IMG/VR virus record: IMGVR_UViG_3300042691_028918
Coordinates: 1 to 64,000 of that record
DNA from: a virus
Direction: 5' to 3' (one strand)
DNA: 64,000 nt
Positions 52,462-62,250 of the stretch are shown here, piece after piece. Each line of letters starts with the position of its first letter. The stretch's first letter is position 1. The notes beneath the pieces were generated by a model that did not search any database, was not told where the DNA came from, and saw nothing but the letters and a program-made list of their open reading frames with translations. Both the position numbers and the translations under genes were made by a program.

Positions 52462-52942
52462 TAGATTTAATTCAAATGCCAGAAAACTCAATAGAGTTTT
52501 ACCGAAAATAAATACAAATAATTTAAATGATGATTTGTATTTAACGGGTAGTTTATTGAATATAGATATACCATCCACACAATCATATCAATCAAACGTA
52601 AGAGTACAAACTACTACAACAAAAATAACAAATAATAAAAATACTATAAATGAATTTCATAATGAAATTTTACAATATAGTGGTAGGTTGATTAAAAAAT
52701 CGGTTGATTCGTATAGTAATGATGGATTTGGAAAACTTATTTTAAATAATACTGTACTTGATTACGGCACAGAGGGTGCATCTCCTGATAATTTCGAAAT
52801 AATAGTTGGCGGATTGCATATTCCTGGAAACTATACAATTAAAGAAGTTGGAACAGATGTTGTTATAACATTGAACGATTCGTATATAGATTTTGATTCA
52901 CAACACATAAATGATATTTATGTTATAGGTAAATTTAAATAA
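52454..52942 (+). CDS. Fibre-base or connector-like protein
   Basis: A 162-residue protein. The start MLNRFNSNARKLNRVLPK is basic; VRVQTTTTKITNNKNTINEFHNEIL is Thr/Asn-rich. The C-terminal half (KLILNNTVLDYG, FEIIVGGLHIPGNYTIKEVGTDVVITLNDSYIDFDS) reads as a compact beta domain such as those found in fibre connectors. It is followed immediately by a small fibre-type gene. Function uncertain. Confidence 0.45.
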   Translation: MLNRFNSNARKLNRVLPKINTNNLNDDLYLTGSLLNIDIPSTQSYQSNVRVQTTTTKITNNKNTINEFHNEILQYSGRLIKKSVDSYSNDGFGKLILNNTVLDYGTEGASPDNFEIIVGGLHIPGNYTIKEVGTDVVITLNDSYIDFDSQHINDIYVIGKFK

Positions 52943-53428
52943 ATGGCAACACTAATACAAATAAAACAAATAGAGAGTAGTTCGTTCTTAATACAGGCAG
53001 CAGTACTTGCACAAACATTTACCGAATCTGTAACGGCTGTAGTTGATTATATTGGAGTGGTATCCGCATCATCGCAATTGACCGGTGCATATGATTTAAG
53101 ATATGCGCTTAGTGGAACAGTTGGAGGTGGGGCATCCGATTGGAATAATCTAACAGGAATACCACAAGGATTGATATCATCATCAGCTCAATTGGATGGA
53201 ACAACTCTTAAAAATATCACAATATCTACTGCTGATGCTGATTCTTACTCATTAATAGTGAGTGGTGCTATGGGTGTCGTGGATGCAAATAACTTACCAG
53301 AAGGACCTAATGCGGATGATACAAATGTTCCTGCACAGATTTATTTAGCAGGAGGAACTGTTCTTCCGGCAGACCCATCGGCTAGTGGAAGTGCGGATGC
53401 AAATATTATAGATCAAGGAGAGTGGTAA
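52943..53428 (+). CDS. Small fibre-like protein
   Basis: A 161-residue protein. MATLIQIKQIESSSFLIQAAVLAQTFTESVTAVVDYIGVVSASSQLTG is followed by YDLRYALSGTVGG and WNNLTGIPQGLISSSAQL, pieces typical of fibre stalks; the end is Asp/Pro-rich and acidic (VLPADPSASGSADANIIDQGEW). It opens the fibre block; probably binds the next giant protein. An A10 stretch at 53431-53440 follows the stop. Confidence 0.5.
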   Translation: MATLIQIKQIESSSFLIQAAVLAQTFTESVTAVVDYIGVVSASSQLTGAYDLRYALSGTVGGGASDWNNLTGIPQGLISSSAQLDGTTLKNITISTADADSYSLIVSGAMGVVDANNLPEGPNADDTNVPAQIYLAGGTVLPADPSASGSADANIIDQGEW

Positions 53429-53441
53429 TCAAAAAAAAAAT

Positions 53442-53453
53442 GATATTTATATA
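53442..53453 (+). promoter_or_regulatory. GATATTTATATA box upstream of the first giant stalk gene
   Basis: Copy of the recurring motif, 46 bases before the ATG at 53499. A Shine-Dalgarno-like ACGGAG lies 13 bases ahead of that ATG, another exception to the usual lack of such sites. Confidence 0.4.
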
Positions 53454-53498
53454 TTGAATAACCATAATTAATTAATTTTAACGGAGAATAACTAAAAT

Positions 53499-56450
53499 AT
53501 GGCACAAATAATTAAGCACAGGCGTGGTAGTTTAGAAGCACTATCAAACGTAACCGCATCACTATCAAAGGGTGAAATAGTAATAGCATCGGGTTCATCC
53601 AATATATCACCTACTAATGGATCATCCATTGTATTTGCAGCAGTTGAAAATGGACAAGTACAGGCTGTAAACAGAGTATTGCGTGGAACAACCGTACCCA
53701 ATACATTTTCAAACGCAGCTTATAATGGATTAGTTAATGGTGTTCCATATTATGTTAGTGCATCAAACGTTACACCAACTTTATATTTGTTGGGAACCGA
53801 TGCAAATGAAGCCATAAATTTAATAGGTAACATACAACCATTCTCCCAATCGGTTGATACAAGATTGGATGCATTGGAACAATCAATTGGAGCAGGCGAT
53901 GTTGGAACAAGTATAAATTTCTTAAACGCATATACTGGATCTAATAATGCTAGACTTAATGCAATTGAAGTATCTACAGGATCTATAAACAATTTTACCG
54001 CATCGACTGCAGCAAGCTTAACTAACTTAAACGTATCATCCGCATCACAGCAGACCAGTATTAACGCAATAAATGTTAGTACGGGTTCATTAAATACATT
54101 TACCGCATCCGCTGCAAGTAGATTAACTAATTTAGAATTAGATTCGGCAAGTAACGATGCAAGTGTTGCAAGTTTAAATTCATACACTGCATCGGTGAGC
54201 GCCAGCTTGTGGAATTTGAATACATATACTAACTCCGTAAGTGCGAGTATATTGAATTTAAACATCAGTTCGGGTTCACAACAGGCATCTCTAAACGCAT
54301 TGAGTGTAAGTACCGGATCGTTAAACACATATACGGCATCCGCAACTAGCAGATTTAATAATTTAGAATTAACTTCAGCAAGCGTAAATGCAAGTGTTGC
54401 GGCATTAAATATCAGTACATCATCTTTGAATGGTTTTACTGCATCAACTGCTGCAAGTTTGACTAACTTAAACGTATCATCCGCATCGCAGCAGGCTTCA
54501 ATAAATGCGATAAATGTTAGTACAAGCTCATTAAATACATTCACAGGATCTGCAGCAAATAGATTGAGCAGTTTGGAATCCAAAACTGGATCATACGCAA
54601 CTACCGGATCAAATACATTTAACGGTACACAGGTCATTAGTGGATCTGTATATATAACGCAAGATTTAATAGTAATAGGTTCATCATCTATTTCAAATAT
54701 TAGTGCTAGTGTTCTTAACATTGGTGATAATCAAATAACATTAAATACATTCACACCTGCAATTAGGTTTGGTGGTATAAGTGTTATTGATTCGGGATCA
54801 ACGGGTGGAACGGGTTCATTGTGGTGGGATAGTGTGAATAATCACTGGATATATGAACATCCAGCTGATTCGGAAGATCCTTATAATTCTGCAATGCTTA
54901 TCTCCGGCCCTAAAAACACCGGAACATTAGGAAATGAAGTTGGATTGACAAGTGGTTCGTTCCCAATGGCAATTGGTGATGACCATATATCAAGTTCAAT
55001 AATGTCACAGGCTACTGATAATACAAAAGTTATTATAGCAGGTGGTTTGGATGTTCTGGCTGAATTAAGTGCATCCACTATTACGGGTATTGGAAATGTT
55101 ACATCATTCTCCCAATCAGTTGATAGTAGGTTGGATGCAGTTGAGGCATCAATTGGTGGTGGTTCTGTAACATCTGCAATCAATGCATTGAATGCAAGTA
55201 CCGCATCATTAAATGCATCCAGCGCATCCCAACAGACTAGCATAAACGCATTAAATGCAAGTTCCGCATCGCTCAATACATTTACAGCATCTGCAGCGAG
55301 TAGATTAAGTAATCTTGAAACAAAATCGGGAAGTGTAGATAGTAGTGTAAGTAATTTAAACTTATACACTGCATCTGTAAGTGCTAGTTTGTGGAATATT
55401 AATACCTACACAAATTCAGTTAGTGCAAGTGTATTAAACCTCAACATCAGTTCTGGTTCACAACAAGCTTCAATTACTGCATTGAGTGTGAGTACGGGAT
55501 CCATAAACACATTCACATCATCCACAACTAGTAGATTAAACAATTTAGAATCTACATCTGCAAGTTCAACTGCGGGATTAACGGCAATAAACGCATCGAC
55601 AGCATCACTAAACTCATATACAGCATCTGTAAGTGCTAGTTTGTGGAATATAAACACTTATACCAACTCTGTAAGTGCAAGTGTATTAAACCTCAATATA
55701 AGTTCTGGTTCACAACAGGCAAGTATTAGTGCATTGAGTGTGAGTACAGGTTCTTTAAATACATTTAGTGCATCAACCGCTGCATCATTAACAAACTTAA
55801 ACACATATACGGCGGCGGTAAGTGTAAGTGTATTGAATTTAAATATCAGTTCGGGTTCGCAACAGACAAGCATTAATGCATTGAATGTCAGTACAGGATC
55901 TATTAATACATTTACTGCATCGGCATCTAGTAGATTAAATAATTTGGAATTAGATTCCGCAAGTGCAGATGCAAGTATCGCTGCTTTAAACGTATCTACG
56001 AGTTCAATAAACTCATATACATCATCATTAAAATCTGCAATATCTGTAAATGGAACCAACCTTACAGTTATAGGAGATTTGACTGTACAAGGTAGTACCG
56101 TAACATTAAATACAACCGAACTTGTTGTAGAAGATAAGTTAATAGTATTGGCATCGGGATCAACGACATCATTGCAATCCGATGGTGCAGGTATATACAT
56201 ATCTGGATCTGGAGCAACATTTACCTACGCAAATACAGGCGACGCGTGGACAGCAAATAGACCTTTTAGCGGTTCAGCATTTACCGGATCATTCAATTTA
56301 CCAACGGGTGGTTCAAGTAAAAGAATTGTTTTTAGAGAAACAACGGGTAATTTGGATTTGGTCATTGCACCTACCGTTGATGGTGATTTCTTACAATGGA
56401 ACGGAAGTGCATTTACAATGAGTAATGTTATAGATGGTGGTTCGTTTTAA
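53499..56450 (+). CDS. Giant repetitive trimeric fibre/stalk protein A
   Basis: A 983-residue protein. The N-terminus MAQIIKHRRGSLEALSNVTASLSKGEIVIASGS is the virion-attachment type (K-R-R-G..L..GEI). From about residue 160 it consists of repeats such as LNVSTGSLNTFTASAASRLTNLELDSASNDAS, of 35 residues, and a longer variant with ASLWNLNTYTNSVSASIL, of 42. Both are multiples of seven with Leu/Ile/Val at spaced positions, as in a Ser/Thr-rich trimeric coil. Two beta modules (KTGSYATTGSNTF; ASVLNIGDNQITLNT, WWDSVNNHWIYEH; about 360-480) interrupt it, and the end (VQGSTVTLNTTELVVEDKLIVLASG; MSNVIDGGSF) is a fibre cap. Likely a long host-binding fibre or its shaft. Confidence 0.75.
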   Translation: MAQIIKHRRGSLEALSNVTASLSKGEIVIASGSSNISPTNGSSIVFAAVENGQVQAVNRVLRGTTVPNTFSNAAYNGLVNGVPYYVSASNVTPTLYLLGTDANEAINLIGNIQPFSQSVDTRLDALEQSIGAGDVGTSINFLNAYTGSNNARLNAIEVSTGSINNFTASTAASLTNLNVSSASQQTSINAINVSTGSLNTFTASAASRLTNLELDSASNDASVASLNSYTASVSASLWNLNTYTNSVSASILNLNISSGSQQASLNALSVSTGSLNTYTASATSRFNNLELTSASVNASVAALNISTSSLNGFTASTAASLTNLNVSSASQQASINAINVSTSSLNTFTGSAANRLSSLESKTGSYATTGSNTFNGTQVISGSVYITQDLIVIGSSSISNISASVLNIGDNQITLNTFTPAIRFGGISVIDSGSTGGTGSLWWDSVNNHWIYEHPADSEDPYNSAMLISGPKNTGTLGNEVGLTSGSFPMAIGDDHISSSIMSQATDNTKVIIAGGLDVLAELSASTITGIGNVTSFSQSVDSRLDAVEASIGGGSVTSAINALNASTASLNASSASQQTSINALNASSASLNTFTASAASRLSNLETKSGSVDSSVSNLNLYTASVSASLWNINTYTNSVSASVLNLNISSGSQQASITALSVSTGSINTFTSSTTSRLNNLESTSASSTAGLTAINASTASLNSYTASVSASLWNINTYTNSVSASVLNLNISSGSQQASISALSVSTGSLNTFSASTAASLTNLNTYTAAVSVSVLNLNISSGSQQTSINALNVSTGSINTFTASASSRLNNLELDSASADASIAALNVSTSSINSYTSSLKSAISVNGTNLTVIGDLTVQGSTVTLNTTELVVEDKLIVLASGSTTSLQSDGAGIYISGSGATFTYANTGDAWTANRPFSGSAFTGSFNLPTGGSSKRIVFRETTGNLDLVIAPTVDGDFLQWNGSAFTMSNVIDGGSF
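53970..56040 (+). repeat. In-frame 105/126-bp repeats in fibre gene A
   Basis: Repeats encoding ALNVSTGSLNTFTASATSRLNNLELDSAS-type units recur in frame. Most are 105 bp (35 codons); some are 126 bp with the SLWNLNTYTNSVSASILNLN insert. Copies differ at synonymous and conservative positions, so they are old or recombining. The same units occur in the gene at 56574. Ends are approximate. Confidence 0.7.
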
Positions 56451-56469
56451 TCAATAAATAATATAAAAA

Positions 56470-56498
56470 TAAAAACCCTTCTTCGGATGGGTTTTTTT
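56470..56498 (+). terminator. Rho-independent terminator with C(UUCG)G loop
   Basis: AAAAACCCTTCTTCGGATGGG followed by seven T bases: stem AAAACCC/GGGTTTT with a T-T mismatch and a CTTCGG tetraloop, which is known to be exceptionally stable. It separates the two giant fibre genes. Confidence 0.85.
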
Positions 56499-56510
56499 AT
56501 TTAAATAAAT

Positions 56511-56520
56511 TATATTTATT
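56511..56520 (+). promoter_or_regulatory. TATATTTATT box between terminator and giant stalk gene B
   Basis: A copy of the recurring motif, 13 bases behind the terminator and 53 before the ATG at 56574. The 53-base leader also contains AAAGGA 13 bases before the ATG. Confidence 0.4.
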
Positions 56521-56573
56521 CTGGTAGTATATACTACTCTGTTGTTATATAACTTTTAAAGGATACCATAGAT

Positions 56574-59500
56574 ATGGCTCAAAGTATTATTCTGAAACGC
56601 TCGGCGTTGTCGGGCAAAGTTCCTACTACATCTTCTCTTGCTATTGGTGAAATTGCAATCAATACATTTGATGGTAGGGTATTTTTGCACGTCTCTTCAT
56701 CAACAACGCAATCCATTCAACACATTGTAACAACAAATAGTATAACAACGGGATCAATTACGTTGACAAGAACGGGATCCTTTGGAGAAATAGTAGTAAC
56801 ACAGGATGGTAATTTCCAACGAGATATTTTTGTAACAAGAGATATAGTTGGAAACGGTGATTTGGATATTGGTGGGTCAATAACGGCATCTTTACAAAAT
56901 GGATATATTTGGGTAGGAAACGCATCGAATGTAACCAAATTATTAGCAACATCATCTCTTGTACCTGGAAACATATACATAACATCATCAGCAAATGCAC
57001 CATCTACCACATATGATAATATGATATGGTATGATAGTGATACTGGAAAATCATATATAAGATATAATGATGGGATATCCACACAATGGATACTACAATC
57101 TGATCCAACGGTAAATACAGGCCCAACTCTATTATCACTACAAGATGTAACGGATATTGGATATACAACCGATAATCCAATTATAATAACAAATACTACA
57201 AACGCAACCTCATCGGGTTCAGGTGCACTCATCATAAGTGGTGGTGCAGGATTTATGATGGATGTGTGGGCTAGAAAGTTCTATGGTGACGGTAGCGGAC
57301 TTACGGGAGTAGTGGCAAGTTATACGGAAACTGATACTTTAGATTCTGTATTGGGAAGAGGAAATTCATCTGCAAATTCGATAGTATTAACGGGTACTAC
57401 AAACGCAACATCAAAAGCAACGGGAGTAATCAGAGTTGCGGGTGGTATTGGAGTACAAAAAGATATATGGGCAGAAAATTTAATATTAGTCGGTACTTTA
57501 ACTGCATCCTTACAGAGTGGATATGCTTGGGTTGGTAACTCCGTTGGTAGTGCTAGTGCGGTTGCAACATCAAGTTTCTCCACACTATTACCATCCGGAA
57601 TACTATCTTCATCAAACGCAACATTTAGTAGTTATACATCATCAATAAACACATTTACAGCATCTACTACAAGTAGGCTTAATAATATAGAATTAGAAAC
57701 TGCGAGTGCGGATGTGAGTATTTTTGCATTGAATGTTAGTACGGGATCGTTAAATACATTCACAGGATCAACAAATAATAGATTAAATAATATAGAACTT
57801 ACATCCGCAAGTTTAAATGCAAGTAGGTTGGCTATAAATGCAAGTACGGGTGCACTTAATACGTACACTGCATCTGTTAGTGCAAGTTTATGGAATTTGA
57901 ACACTTACACTAATTCTGTAAGTGCTAGTATATTCAATCACAATATAAGTTCTGGTTCACAACAGGCAGCAATTGCAGCATTAAGTGTAAGTACGGGATC
58001 AATAAACACATTTACAGCATCTACAAATAGTAGATTAAATAATTTAGAATTAACATCGGCAAGTACTAATGTTAGTTTGGTAGCACTAAATACTTCAAGT
58101 GGTTCATTAAATACGTATACTTCATCGGTTAGCGCTAGTTTATGGAACTTAAATACATACACAAATTCTGTTAGCGCTAGTATATTGAATCATAATATTA
58201 GCTCTGGTTCACAACAGGCAGCAATTGCGGCATTAAGTGTAAGTACGGGATCACTAAATACCTTCAGTGCATCAGCAACTAGCAGATTTAATAATTTAGA
58301 ATTAACATCGGCAAGTACAAACGCAAGTTTGGCAGCACTAAATGCAAGTACAGGGGCACTTAATACATATACTGCATCTACAAATAGTAGGTTAAATAAT
58401 TTAGAATTAACTTCAGCAAGCGTAAATGCAAGTTTAACAAACCACAATATATCATCAGCATCACAACAAGTCAGTATAACTGCTATTAATGTATCTACAA
58501 ATTCATTAAATACTTTTACATCATCCGTAAATAACGCAGTAATATTTAATGGTTCTGATTTGATAGTTAAAGGTAATTTTTATGTTAGTGGATCAACTAC
58601 ATATATAAGTTCATCCGTTTTAAATATTGGTGATAACATAATTGAATTGAATTATGGTGGTACGCAGACAATTGCCGGTATATATGTTAAAGATGCAACG
58701 GTATCATCCTTAATTTCAGGATCACTTTTATGGGATGGAACAAACGATTATTGGATAGCTGGAAAATCCGGATCAGAAAGTAGGATATTATTAGCAAATT
58801 CTGATAATGTTTTATCAAGTTCAATAAGTTTCAACACATATACAGGATCAGTTGATTCTAGGCTAAATAATTTAGAACTAACATCTGCTAGTGTAAATGT
58901 TAGTAGATTGGCATTAAACGTTAGTACATCTTCTATAAATGTAAGTACATCATCGCTTAATACCTATACCGCATCGGCAACAAGTAGGTTTAATAATTTA
59001 GAATTAAATTCAGCTAGTGTAAATGTAAGCGTATCTGCATTGAATGTTAGTACAGGATCACTTAATATATTTACCGCATCAACAACGAGTAGATTAAATA
59101 ATATAGAACTTACATCAGCAAGTACAAACGCAAGTTTATCAACACTCAATGCAAGTACAGCATCACTAAATTCTAAAACGGGGTCATACGCAACAACGGG
59201 ATCAAATACTTTTGTTGCAAATCAAATAGTATCAGGTAATTTGGATTTATCTGGATCATTTACTGCATCTCTACAAAAAGGATATGTGTGGGTAGGTGAT
59301 GCAAATAATAGAACAATACTTACTGCAACATCATCTTTTGGTGGTGGAGGTGCAATTTCTTATGAAAATACATTTGATTTTAATTTAGATCCATCGGTTG
59401 GTGTAATTGGATATATAGAAAGCGCTAATTTACAAAATAGAGTATACGCAAATAATACGAATATAGTATTCCAAAGTACTAATACAGATTTTGCAACATT

Positions 59501-61889
59501 TACAACACAATCATCATATATATCATCATCATTCACTGCATCGTTGCAACAAGGATACGTTTGGGTGGGAGATGGAGTAGGAAAATCAATAGCATTCTCC
59601 ACGTCATCATTAGTTGCGGGGGGTAATTCATTTGGAACAATTGCAGTATCGGGTCAATCGAACGTGATTGCAAACGGAGCGGGTTCTACCTTAACTTTAG
59701 TGGCGGGATCTAATATATCAATAACAACGGATGCTACGGGAGATACGGTAACGATAAATTCAACGGCAGGAGGTTCAGGAGATACATCGGCATTGAATGT
59801 AAGTACGGCATCCTTGAACACATTTACGGCATCTGCAAACAGTAGATTAAATAATTTAGAACTGACAAGTGGGAGTACAAATAATAGTATTTCCGCACTA
59901 AATGTGAGTACGGGTTCATTGAATAGTTACACCGCATCGGTGAGTGCAAGTTTATGGAACATTAATACATATACAAACTCCGTAAGTGCAAGTGTACTTA
60001 ATCTAAATATTAGTTCTGGTTCGCAGCAGGTAGCAATTGTAGCATTGAGTGTGAGTACGGGATCAATAAACACATACACCGCATCGGCAACAAGTAGATT
60101 AAACAATTTAGAATTAGATAGTGCAAGTGCCGATGTGAGTATTGCTGCATTAAATGTTAGTACATCATCTTTAAATTCATATACAGCATCAGCAACAAGT
60201 AGGTTAAACAATTTGGAACTCACATCTGCGAGTGTAAATGCAAGTGTTGTGGCATTAAATAATTATACCACATCCACAAGTGCAAGTTTATGGAACATCA
60301 ATACTTATACCAATTCTGTTAGCGCAAGTGTACTAAACTTAAATGTTAGTTCGGGATCTCAACAGGCATCCATTGTAGCATTAAGTGTAAGTACAGGATC
60401 ACTTAATACATTTACGGCATCTGCAACAAGTAGACTCAATAATTTAGAATTAGATAGTGCAAGTACCGATGTGAGTATTGTGGCAATTAATGTGAGTACA
60501 GGTTCATTGAATACGTATACTGCATCGGCAACAAGTAGATTTAATAATTTGGAATTAACTTCGGCGAGTGTAAATGTGGGATTATCGGCATTAAATGCAA
60601 GTACTGCATCATTAAATTCCAAAACAGGATCTTACGCAACTACCGGATCAAATATATTCTTTGGGCTACAAACCATATCAGGAGCATTAGATGTTTCACA
60701 ATCAATAAGCTCATCTATACCACAAGGACACGTATTGGTTGGTAATGGTATTAATAGAACCGTAGTTGTAGCAACATCATCTTTCGGAGGTGGACAAACC
60801 ACAGATATAGGTGCATTAAATGCAAGTACTGCATCATTGAATACGTTCACATCATCAACCGCAGTTAGTTTAACTAACTTAAACTTATCATCGGCATCGC
60901 AACAAACCGCTATTAATGCAATAAACATCGGTACGGGTTCATTAAATGCCTATACTGCATCTGCAAATAGTAGATTTGGTAATTTAGAACTAGAAAGTGC
61001 AAGTATTGATGTGAGTATTGCGGCAATCAATGCAAGTACTGCATCATTAAATTCTAAAACAGGATCATATGCTATAACGGCATCCAATACGTTTGTTGGA
61101 TTACAAACTATTTCTGGTTCATTAGATGTTTCACAATCGATAAGTTCATCTATACCGCAAGGACATGTATTGGTCGGTAATGGTATTAATAGAACGGTGG
61201 TTGTGGCTACATCATCTTTTGGCGGAGGACAAACGACAGATATAAGTGCATTAAATGCAAGTACTGCATCATTGAATACTTTTACGGCATCTGCTGGAAT
61301 TAGATTAAATCATTTAGAAATAGATTCCGCAAGCCAAGATGCATCGGTTTTGGCAATCAATGTTAGTACAGGATCACTTAATACATTCACCGCATCCGCT
61401 GCAAGTAGATTAACTAATTTAGAAACAACATCAGCATCGGTAAATGTTAGTATAGATAATTTAGAATTATTCAGTTCATCGGTAAATACCAAATTTGCAA
61501 CTATAGGAACGCAATCTGGATCTTGGGGTGGCGGAGGAGGTAGTTCTAATCCAAATAACTATATAAAGGGAATATCAATATACGATCCAACCAACGCAGA
61601 AGATGTTACTATTATGTATACATCCGCAAGTTTGGAAATACAAGGAGTACAGGCGGTTTTAAGGGGTACTGCCGGACAATCGGTAACCGTAACATTAAGA
61701 TATAATGCCGATAGAAGTGCAGCAGGAACGACAATAGTGAGTGCACAGGCAGTAACATCCACAACTACTGCAACTGCGGTAACATTGGCGGGAAATAATT
61801 CTGTACCTGCAAACAACTTTATATGGTTAGAAACAACTGCAACCGCAGGAACGGTAAACGAATTATACATACAATTTGAATACGCATAA
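56574..61889 (+). CDS. Giant repetitive trimeric fibre/stalk protein B
   Basis: A 1771-residue relative of fibre protein A. MAQSIILKRSALSGKVPTTSSLAIGEIAINTFDGRVFLHV is a classic fibre attachment start (K-R-S-x-x-P-x-x-S-L-x-x-GEIAxNT-DG). It then has beta modules with TASLQNGYIWVGNASNVTKLLATSS (the SLQxGYxWVG theme appears about four times), two long 35/42-residue repeat regions (about 350-640 and 1070-1340), and a near-duplicate module SKTGSYATTGSNxFxGLQTISG with SIPQGHVLVGNGINRTVVVATSSFGGGQ at about 1350 and 1500. The last 120 residues form a compact beta domain (VLRGTAGQSVTVTLRYNADRS) likely to be the tip. Probably a second long fibre or a section of the same fibre. Confidence 0.75.
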   Translation: MAQSIILKRSALSGKVPTTSSLAIGEIAINTFDGRVFLHVSSSTTQSIQHIVTTNSITTGSITLTRTGSFGEIVVTQDGNFQRDIFVTRDIVGNGDLDIGGSITASLQNGYIWVGNASNVTKLLATSSLVPGNIYITSSANAPSTTYDNMIWYDSDTGKSYIRYNDGISTQWILQSDPTVNTGPTLLSLQDVTDIGYTTDNPIIITNTTNATSSGSGALIISGGAGFMMDVWARKFYGDGSGLTGVVASYTETDTLDSVLGRGNSSANSIVLTGTTNATSKATGVIRVAGGIGVQKDIWAENLILVGTLTASLQSGYAWVGNSVGSASAVATSSFSTLLPSGILSSSNATFSSYTSSINTFTASTTSRLNNIELETASADVSIFALNVSTGSLNTFTGSTNNRLNNIELTSASLNASRLAINASTGALNTYTASVSASLWNLNTYTNSVSASIFNHNISSGSQQAAIAALSVSTGSINTFTASTNSRLNNLELTSASTNVSLVALNTSSGSLNTYTSSVSASLWNLNTYTNSVSASILNHNISSGSQQAAIAALSVSTGSLNTFSASATSRFNNLELTSASTNASLAALNASTGALNTYTASTNSRLNNLELTSASVNASLTNHNISSASQQVSITAINVSTNSLNTFTSSVNNAVIFNGSDLIVKGNFYVSGSTTYISSSVLNIGDNIIELNYGGTQTIAGIYVKDATVSSLISGSLLWDGTNDYWIAGKSGSESRILLANSDNVLSSSISFNTYTGSVDSRLNNLELTSASVNVSRLALNVSTSSINVSTSSLNTYTASATSRFNNLELNSASVNVSVSALNVSTGSLNIFTASTTSRLNNIELTSASTNASLSTLNASTASLNSKTGSYATTGSNTFVANQIVSGNLDLSGSFTASLQKGYVWVGDANNRTILTATSSFGGGGAISYENTFDFNLDPSVGVIGYIESANLQNRVYANNTNIVFQSTNTDFATFTTQSSYISSSFTASLQQGYVWVGDGVGKSIAFSTSSLVAGGNSFGTIAVSGQSNVIANGAGSTLTLVAGSNISITTDATGDTVTINSTAGGSGDTSALNVSTASLNTFTASANSRLNNLELTSGSTNNSISALNVSTGSLNSYTASVSASLWNINTYTNSVSASVLNLNISSGSQQVAIVALSVSTGSINTYTASATSRLNNLELDSASADVSIAALNVSTSSLNSYTASATSRLNNLELTSASVNASVVALNNYTTSTSASLWNINTYTNSVSASVLNLNVSSGSQQASIVALSVSTGSLNTFTASATSRLNNLELDSASTDVSIVAINVSTGSLNTYTASATSRFNNLELTSASVNVGLSALNASTASLNSKTGSYATTGSNIFFGLQTISGALDVSQSISSSIPQGHVLVGNGINRTVVVATSSFGGGQTTDIGALNASTASLNTFTSSTAVSLTNLNLSSASQQTAINAINIGTGSLNAYTASANSRFGNLELESASIDVSIAAINASTASLNSKTGSYAITASNTFVGLQTISGSLDVSQSISSSIPQGHVLVGNGINRTVVVATSSFGGGQTTDISALNASTASLNTFTASAGIRLNHLEIDSASQDASVLAINVSTGSLNTFTASAASRLTNLETTSASVNVSIDNLELFSSSVNTKFATIGTQSGSWGGGGGSSNPNNYIKGISIYDPTNAEDVTIMYTSASLEIQGVQAVLRGTAGQSVTVTLRYNADRSAAGTTIVSAQAVTSTTTATAVTLAGNNSVPANNFIWLETTATAGTVNELYIQFEYA
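57620..58530 (+). repeat. First repeat array in fibre gene B
   Basis: In-frame units of 105 and 126 bp encoding LNVSTGSLNTFTASTNSRLNNLELTSAS and SASLWNLNTYTNSVSASIFNHNISSGSQQAA types. Two consecutive 126-bp copies near 57870-58240 are nearly identical. Ends approximate. Confidence 0.7.
59790..60640 (+). repeat. Second repeat array in fibre gene B
   Basis: Same units as in the first array, here with the ILNLN/VLNLN variant used in fibre gene A. The 35-residue period is clear at ALNVSTSSLNSYTASATSRLNNLELTSASVNAS and the following 42-residue block. A third short stretch lies near 60820-61470, after the duplicated module. Confidence 0.7.
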
Positions 61890-61900
61890 AAATAATTAAA

Positions 61901-62248
61901 ATGCCAGAATTGACATACATAGAAGATGAAACAATATACTGGGTAGATCCAATTAATGGTGATATATGGGAAAGAACAGGGGGATGTTCACAATGTGGTG
62001 ATTGTTGTGATGATGATCCAGTAGATCATTTATTTAAAAACCAAGATGGTAACTGGGTACAAGGTCAAGGATTAAATCCTGTTGTACATGGTAAATGTGC
62101 ATATTTTAGATTGACGGAAGATGGTAAGGGATTATGCACAGGTAGAGATACCACATATTATTTAACAGGTTGTAAATTTCAACCATCAAAACCCAATCAT
62201 ATTACTAATTGGCCAAATTGTACATATAAGTTTACGAAGATTAATTAA
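61901..62248 (+). CDS. YkgJ-like CxxCxxCC metal-binding protein
   Basis: A 115-residue protein. GGCSQCGDCCDDDPV has C29-x2-C32-x2-C35-C36, followed by C66 (GKCAYF), C79 (GLCT) and C91 (TGCKFQPSKPNH). CxxCxxCC plus three downstream Cys is the signature of the YkgJ-type Zn/Fe chelating family. The start (YIEDETIYWVDPINGDIWERT) is unlike typical YkgJ and resembles a fibre-associated segment. It lies among fibre genes, 11 bases after fibre B and two before the next gene. Possible roles are a metal-bound fibre fold or a modifying enzyme; the sequence does not decide. Confidence 0.65.
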   Translation: MPELTYIEDETIYWVDPINGDIWERTGGCSQCGDCCDDDPVDHLFKNQDGNWVQGQGLNPVVHGKCAYFRLTEDGKGLCTGRDTTYYLTGCKFQPSKPNHITNWPNCTYKFTKIN

Positions 62249-62250
62249 GT

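Noticed and set aside
53970-60640. Regular 105-bp repeats as a CRISPR array
   Set aside because: The repeats are in frame, longer than CRISPR units, vary in all parts and have no constant repeat with unique spacers; no cas gene is present.
53750-61500. Long minus-strand open frames (up to 323 codons) opposite the fibre repeats
   Set aside because: Their Leu/Ala/Val/Asp-rich sequence (LVKLAAVDAVKPF and similar) is the reverse reading of the repeat units; they repeat in step with the fibre genes, have no start context and lie wholly inside well-supported plus-strand genes.
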